Of a stretch of 57,891 bases of DNA, positions 53,624-57,891 are shown piece by piece. Origin of the DNA: Acidobacteriota bacterium (GTDB lineage Bacteria; Actinomycetota; Acidimicrobiia; Acidimicrobiales; Acidimicrobilacustridaceae); NCBI GenBank assembly GCA_018969405.1, contig JAGWYK010000006.1:1-57891 (forward strand), given 5' to 3'. The notes under the pieces were generated by a model. That model ran no database searches. It worked only from the letters and a program-made list of their open reading frames with translations, and had not been told where the DNA came from. Positions within the stretch are counted from its first letter, which is position 1. Every line of letters starts with the position of its first letter. The translations under genes were made by a program, and so were the position numbers.

Positions 53624-54913
53624 TCAGGCGAGATACGTACCCCGGCCGTAGGCCACCGCCATGGCGAACAGCGCCACCAGCGAGAGCATCAGCAGCACCG
53701 CCCGCAGGGGCGGACGGGACACCAACGGCTCGGCCAGTGCGGCGAAGCAGGGGAAGGCGCCGATGAGATAGCGACCGCCGCTCTGGAAGTCCTTGGTCCC
53801 CACCAGCGCCAGGCCGACCACCCCGAGGGTGAACAGCCCGTAGGCCCAGCCGAACCGGCGGATGATCCGTGGCACCAGTGCCAGCGCCCCGATGAGCAGC
53901 AGACCCTGCACGACATGACCGATGGTGCCGGCGGCCAGCGGCTTGTCGCGCAGCTCCTCGAACACCCGCACCTTGAACCAGGTGGCGGGACCGGCACCCT
54001 GACCCCAGTTCTCCTCCACGGTGGCGAACAGCAGCGGATCGCCGAAGCGGACCCAGAGATAGGTCGACCAGGCCCCGACCCCGGCGAAGGCGAGCAGCAC
54101 AGGAGTGTCGCGACGACGCAGGGCCCGGGGGTCGAAGCGGGCGAACGGACCGGGCGCAGCGGCATCCGGCGAGCAGGCGGCGCGGGCCAGGTTGCGTCGT
54201 TCGATGACGCGCAGCAGCAGTGCCACCGCCACCACCATGCCCGCCGGGCGCGCCGCGGTGGCCACGATGCCGACCACCCCGGCCCATCCCGGGCGATCGC
54301 GTTCGACGAGCAGGAAGGCCCCGATGGTGGCGGCGACGAAGAGTGCGTCGGCGTAGACGGCGCCGTACAGGTAGTACCCGAAGGGGTAGACGAGGAAGAG
54401 CGCCAGCGTGGTGATGGCGGCGGAACGCGGGAGGAACTCCCCGACCCAGCGGCGCAGCGCCACCGCCGCGCCCGCGCCGCAGGCCAGGGTGACCATCGAG
54501 CCGGTGATGAAGATGCTCGGGAACGCCCAGGACACCGAACGCACCAACAGCGGATAGGAAGGCCAGTAGGCCACCGAGGACTGCACGCCGGGATAGGAGA
54601 CGTACCCCTCACGGACGATGGTGCGGTACCAGTAGGCGTCCCAGCGCTGCCAACCCTCGAACCAGGTGCCCCCGGCGATCCCCGGCCGGGACGGGAAGAA
54701 CGCGTCATGGGTCAGCTGCGTGTTGCCGATCCAGATGCCGATCCAGACCAGCACGGCCACGGCGCCGAACATCAGCAGCGGCACCCGCAGACGACCCGGG
54801 CCCACGGGATGGTTCGGGACGGTGGGTGGATCGCCGGGCGAGCGACGGCGGACCGGGGTGTTCGATCGTTCGATCATGTCGGTCATCTCGGATCCCCGGG
54901 CGGACGGTGCCAC
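53624..54913 (-). CDS. PIG-V-like mannosyltransferase, multi-pass membrane protein
   Basis: 429 residues with about nine or ten membrane helices. The first extracytoplasmic loop has the WDAYWYRTIVREGY motif (about 91-104) characteristic of bacterial PIG-V-family GT-C mannosyltransferases, and a later PxxTPFG-like YPFGYYLYG stretch. It probably transfers a sugar from a polyprenyl-phosphate donor; acceptor unknown. Start could be the GTG at 54913 or an ATG at 54886. It diverges from the ABC-F gene across 58 bases. Confidence 0.8.
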   Translation of the reverse strand: MAPSARGSEMTDMIERSNTPVRRRSPGDPPTVPNHPVGPGRLRVPLLMFGAVAVLVWIGIWIGNTQLTHDAFFPSRPGIAGGTWFEGWQRWDAYWYRTIVREGYVSYPGVQSSVAYWPSYPLLVRSVSWAFPSIFITGSMVTLACGAGAAVALRRWVGEFLPRSAAITTLALFLVYPFGYYLYGAVYADALFVAATIGAFLLVERDRPGWAGVVGIVATAARPAGMVVAVALLLRVIERRNLARAACSPDAAAPGPFARFDPRALRRRDTPVLLAFAGVGAWSTYLWVRFGDPLLFATVEENWGQGAGPATWFKVRVFEELRDKPLAAGTIGHVVQGLLLIGALALVPRIIRRFGWAYGLFTLGVVGLALVGTKDFQSGGRYLIGAFPCFAALAEPLVSRPPLRAVLLMLSLVALFAMAVAYGRGTYLA

Positions 54914-54958
54914 CGAACGCTAGTGGGACCCCCGACGGGGAGGGCGACATCGACGCCC

Positions 54959-54964
54959 TAGCCT
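54959..54964 (+). promoter_or_regulatory. -10 box of ABC-F gene (leaderless)
   Basis: TAGCCT ends seven bases before the GTG at 54972. Confidence 0.45.
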
Positions 54965-54971
54965 CGACCGG

Positions 54972-56795
54972 GTGATCCTCGTCGACCTCGACTCGGTGAC
55001 GATGCAGCGCCCGGGCCGGCCGCTGTTCACCGACCTCTCCCTCACCGTCGCCTCCGGCGACCGCATCGGCATCGTGGGCCTGAACGGCTGCGGCAAGTCC
55101 ACCCTGCTGTCGGTGCTCACCGGCGAGCAGGAACCCGAGTCCGGCGAGGTGCGACGGGGCCGGGGGGTGCGCATCGCCTCACTCCCCCAGCGCCCCGAAC
55201 TGCCGGCCGGCACCGTGCGGGCCGCGGTCGAGGCCGTGGCCGAGCAGGCATGGGAGGCCGGGGCCGTGCTCGACCGCTTGGGCATGACCCCGCTGCTCGA
55301 CGCCGACACGGGCCGCCTGTCGGGCGGACAGGCCAAACGGGTGGCGCTGGCCCGGGCGCTGGTGCGCCCCAGCGATCTGCTCGTGCTGGATGAGCCCACC
55401 AACCATCTCGACATCGACGCGATCGCCTGGCTCGAGGAGCGGCTCGCCGCCCATCGGGGCGGACTCATCATGGTCACCCACGATCGCCATGTGCTCGACC
55501 GGGTGACCACTCGGGTGCTCGAGATCGACCGCGGTCGCGGCCACGTCCACGACGGCGGGTACGACACGTACCTCGAGGCGAGGGCCGAGCGCGAGGAGCG
55601 CGCCGCCAGCGCCGAGGCCACCCGCCGCAACCTCGCCCGGACCGAACTGGCCTGGCTGCGCCGCGGCGCCCCCGCCCGCACCAGCAAGCCGAAGGCCCGC
55701 ATCGAGGCCGCCACGGCGCTCATCGAGACACGGGCCGAGCCGGCGGCCCGCACCGGCATCCCCGATCTGTGGTTCGGGACGCCCCGACTCGGCGATCGGG
55801 TGGTCGAGCTCGAGGGGGTGTCGTTCGGGCACGATGGCGGTGCACCGCTGTTCGGCGACGTCGATCTCGCCCTCGATCCCCGCGAACGCCTCGGACTGGT
55901 GGGACCCAACGGTGTCGGCAAATCCACGCTGCTCGACATCATCGCCGGGCGTCGACGGCCCACCTCCGGCACCGTCGACCACGGCAGCACGGTGCGCATC
56001 GGCTACTACGACCAGGTGGGCGTGAGCCTCGATCCGACCATGCGGGTGCGCGATGCGGTCACCGGCGGCCATCGCGTCCCCGACTGGCAGGACGCCGCAC
56101 TGCTCGAGTCGTTCTGGTTCGACACCGACGCGCAGTGGGCTCCCATCGAACTGCTCTCGGGTGGTGAGCGCCGTCGACTGCAGCTGCTGCTGGTGCTGGC
56201 CGCCAAGCCCAATGTGCTGCTGCTCGACGAACCCACCAACGATCTCGACATCGACACCCTGCGGGTGCTCGAGGAGTTCCTCGACGACTGGCCCGGGGCG
56301 CTGATCGTGGTGAGCCACGACCGCGCCTTCCTCGAACGCACCGTGGCCGATGTGATGGTGATGGACGGAACCAGCCGACCCGGCCGCCGGGCCGGCGGCT
56401 ACGCCCGCTGGGAGGACGAGCGCCGGGCGGCCCGCGCCACCGGACGCGTCGGGTCCGCCACTCGCGGACCGACGTCGGCCTCCGCCCGGGGCAAGGAGTC
56501 GGCCCCCGCCCGTGGCAAGGGGTCGGCCCCCGCCCGCCGAACCCCGAGCGACGGAGCCCGCAGCGCCAGCACCCTGCGCCATCTCATGAAGGAGGCCGAT
56601 CGGGTCATCGCCAGGTGCACCCGAGAGCGTGACGCGCTCGAGACCGAACTGGCTGAGCGGGCCGCCACCGCCGCCCACACCGAACTCTCCGAGCTCGGCG
56701 CCCGACTCGCCGCCGTCACCGGCGAGCTGCAGGCCGCCGAGGAGACCTGGCTGGCCCTCGCCACCGAGGCCGAGGCCGGTCGCTCCGGACCATGA
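54972..56795 (+). CDS. ABC-F family ATPase
   Basis: 607 residues with two ABC cassettes and no membrane domain. Walker A is GLNGCGKS near 36-43 and GPNGVGKS near 315-322; signature LSGGQ is at about 117-121 and LSGGERR in the second. Walker B with the ABC-F DEPTNHLD and DEPTNDLD is in both. The linker between the cassettes carries the ARARIEAAT-type region. A long charged C-terminus (480-600) has a SAPARGK repeat, then a coiled coil like that of Uup. It acts on ribosomes or DNA rather than in transport. Its stop overlaps the ATG of the last gene. Confidence 0.92.
   Translation: MILVDLDSVTMQRPGRPLFTDLSLTVASGDRIGIVGLNGCGKSTLLSVLTGEQEPESGEVRRGRGVRIASLPQRPELPAGTVRAAVEAVAEQAWEAGAVLDRLGMTPLLDADTGRLSGGQAKRVALARALVRPSDLLVLDEPTNHLDIDAIAWLEERLAAHRGGLIMVTHDRHVLDRVTTRVLEIDRGRGHVHDGGYDTYLEARAEREERAASAEATRRNLARTELAWLRRGAPARTSKPKARIEAATALIETRAEPAARTGIPDLWFGTPRLGDRVVELEGVSFGHDGGAPLFGDVDLALDPRERLGLVGPNGVGKSTLLDIIAGRRRPTSGTVDHGSTVRIGYYDQVGVSLDPTMRVRDAVTGGHRVPDWQDAALLESFWFDTDAQWAPIELLSGGERRRLQLLLVLAAKPNVLLLDEPTNDLDIDTLRVLEEFLDDWPGALIVVSHDRAFLERTVADVMVMDGTSRPGRRAGGYARWEDERRAARATGRVGSATRGPTSASARGKESAPARGKGSAPARRTPSDGARSASTLRHLMKEADRVIARCTRERDALETELAERAATAAHTELSELGARLAAVTGELQAAEETWLALATEAEAGRSGP
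56500..56542 (+). repeat. peptide repeat (SAPARGK) in the ABC-F linker
   Basis: Two adjacent copies of a 21-base unit encode Ser-Ala-Pro-Ala-Arg-Gly-Lys and Ser-Ala-Pro-Ala-Arg-Arg, in the basic disordered linker before the C-terminal coiled coil. Confidence 0.45.
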
Positions 56796-57891
56796 GCAGC
56801 GGACCGGTAGATTCCTCCTCCGTGATCGATCTCGAGGCGACGACCGCCGCGCTCCACGACCTGCGCCGGACCCGTCGCCACAACCGGCTGTCCGAGGTGC
56901 ACTGGATCGACGCGCTCTACCGCGTCTACATGGTCGGCCTCGCCACGGTGATCTTCGTGCTGTTCGCGTCCAGCCAACTGCCGAACGACCGGCTCAGCAG
57001 CGCCGAGGCCGTCGACTTCGCCGGCCATGCCCCGATCTGGCTCGGTCTGGGCTTCGCGGTGGCGGTCGGGGTCGGGCTGCGCTCGGGCGGCCGCGGCGGC
57101 CCGCTGGTGCTCGAGGCCCCGGTGGTGGTGCACGAACTGAGCGCCCCGGTCCCCCGGGCTGCGGTCGTGCGCGGTCCCGCCATCAAGCAGCTGCGCTTCC
57201 TGGCCTTCGCCGGTGCGGTGGTGGGCGCCATCATCGGCGAGCTCGCCGCTCGGCGCCTGCCGGTCAACCCGGTGGCGTCCATCGTCAGCTGCGCAGCGAC
57301 CTTCGCCCTCGCCGGCGTGCTCGCCTCGGCCACCGCCATGGTCCTGTCGGGACGCCGCGTCCGCTGGTGGCCCGCCAACGCCTTGGCCGTGCTCGTCATC
57401 GGCTGGTCGGTCATCGACGTCCTCACCGAGGTGCGCACCTCACCGCTCACGCTGCTCGCCGATCTGGCGTTCTGGCCCATCACGTTCCGCCCGCTCGCCA
57501 TCCTCCCGGTGCTGCTGGTGGCGCTCGTGGTGCTGCTCGCCCTGCGCCGCATCGGCGATCTCTCCATCGAGCACGCCCTCCGACGGGCTGGACTGGTGGC
57601 CCAGCTGCGCTTCGCCGTCACGCTGCAGGACGTCCGCACCGTGGTGCTGCTGCGTCGTCAGCTCTCCCAGGAGAACCCCCGGCTGCGCCCCTGGATCCGC
57701 ATCGGTCGGGCCCGCCGCCGCTCGTTCATCCCGCCGGTCTGGAAACGGGACTGGCAGAGCTATCTGCGCTTCCCGCTGCCGCGACTCGCCCGCATGGTCG
57801 TCATGGCCGCCGCCGCCGGGCTCGCCATCGCCGCGGTGTGGCGCGGCACCATCCCCGCCATCCTCCTCGCCGGTCTGGCGCTCTACATCGT
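56792..57891 (+). CDS. multi-pass membrane protein, C-terminus beyond the window
   Basis: At least 366 codons, open to the right edge. The N-terminal 40 residues are cytosolic, then hydrophobic segments near 50-65, 90-105, 140-158, 170-190, 195-215 and 235-258 alternate with basic loops. A charged loop with PRLRPWIRIGRARRRSF and VWKRDWQSY motifs precedes a further hydrophobic pair at the end. The layout resembles ABC-2-type permeases, and the gene follows an ABC-F ATPase, but no permease motif is certain. The ATG at 56792 overlaps the ABC-F stop (ATGA); an in-frame GTG at 56822 is preceded by TAGATT eight bases away and may be an internal leaderless start. Confidence 0.65.
   Translation, partial: MSSGPVDSSSVIDLEATTAALHDLRRTRRHNRLSEVHWIDALYRVYMVGLATVIFVLFASSQLPNDRLSSAEAVDFAGHAPIWLGLGFAVAVGVGLRSGGRGGPLVLEAPVVVHELSAPVPRAAVVRGPAIKQLRFLAFAGAVVGAIIGELAARRLPVNPVASIVSCAATFALAGVLASATAMVLSGRRVRWWPANALAVLVIGWSVIDVLTEVRTSPLTLLADLAFWPITFRPLAILPVLLVALVVLLALRRIGDLSIEHALRRAGLVAQLRFAVTLQDVRTVVLLRRQLSQENPRLRPWIRIGRARRRSFIPPVWKRDWQSYLRFPLPRLARMVVMAAAAGLAIAAVWRGTIPAILLAGLALYI

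Overview
This is a very GC-rich (roughly 70 percent by eye), gene-dense chromosomal segment with no visible mobile elements, CRISPR arrays or rRNA. It fits an Actinomycetota genome. The evidence is a PASTA-type Ser/Thr kinase, an F420-type LLM oxidoreductase, Ltp-like thiolases with a DUF35 partner, a Rv0991c/Ruc-like FmdB protein next to galU and moeA, TANNNT -10 boxes directly before start codons, and ligA, a MetE-like gene, mnmA and iscS in an order reminiscent of Mycobacterium. The mix of genes suggests Acidimicrobiia or a relative, but that is inference. No stretch over 300 bases lacks a gene; the longest gap is 29963-30206.

Layout. 1-9042: kinase fragment (C-terminus off the left edge), membrane-anchored protein, HAD hydrolase, ligA, MetE-like protein, membrane protein, mnmA and iscS. 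9103-18222: methyltransferase, SRPBCC protein, rhomboid protease, crotonase, exported protein, meaB, NifU-like carrier, small membrane protein coupled to an SRPBCC-MFS fusion, J-domain protein and glpX. 18253-24999: acyl desaturase divergent from a sulfite-oxidase-like molybdoenzyme across a perfect TetR-type palindrome, then sua5, an LLM oxidoreductase, a small membrane protein, TetR, an isochorismatase-like protein lacking its catalytic residues, and an alpha/beta hydrolase. 25097-29370: thiolase, FkbM-like methyltransferase, ilvD and tRNA-Ala(CGC). 29432-37248: GlpR-like membrane protein, moaC, double cupin, moaA, moeA, galU, Ruc-like FmdB protein, SAF protein and uppP. 37270-41383: tldD with two tandem tldE/pmbA paralogues. 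41459-46403: hotdog thioesterase, LPG-synthase-type membrane protein, dxs, SDR and an orphan protein. 46390-52740: acyl-CoA synthetase, MarR and patatin, then, past a strong hairpin, a DUF35-thiolase-thiolase operon with its own promoter and inverted repeat. 52918-57891: nfuA, PIG-V-like mannosyltransferase, ABC-F ATPase and an incomplete membrane protein.

How genes work together. Fe-S and sulfur trafficking: IscS supplies sulfur to MnmA (tRNA 2-thiouridine), and two NifU-type proteins carry clusters that clients such as IlvD and MoaA need. Molybdenum cofactor: MoaA, MoaC and MoeA can serve the sulfite-oxidase-like enzyme. Acyl-CoA and lipid metabolism: crotonase, thiolases, acyl-CoA synthetase, DUF35 partner, desaturase, patatin, MeaB and several TetR/MarR regulators. 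Envelope and division: UppP, GalU, the GlpR-like protein, the mannosyltransferase, the PASTA kinase and Dxs.

The clearest window-wide signal is promoter architecture. At 24 genes a TANNNT-like hexamer ends exactly 6 (19 cases) or 7 (5 cases) bases before the start codon, the arrangement expected of leaderless mRNAs. Genes inside operons instead use ATGA, GTGA or TGATG overlaps, and some other starts have a clear Shine-Dalgarno sequence.
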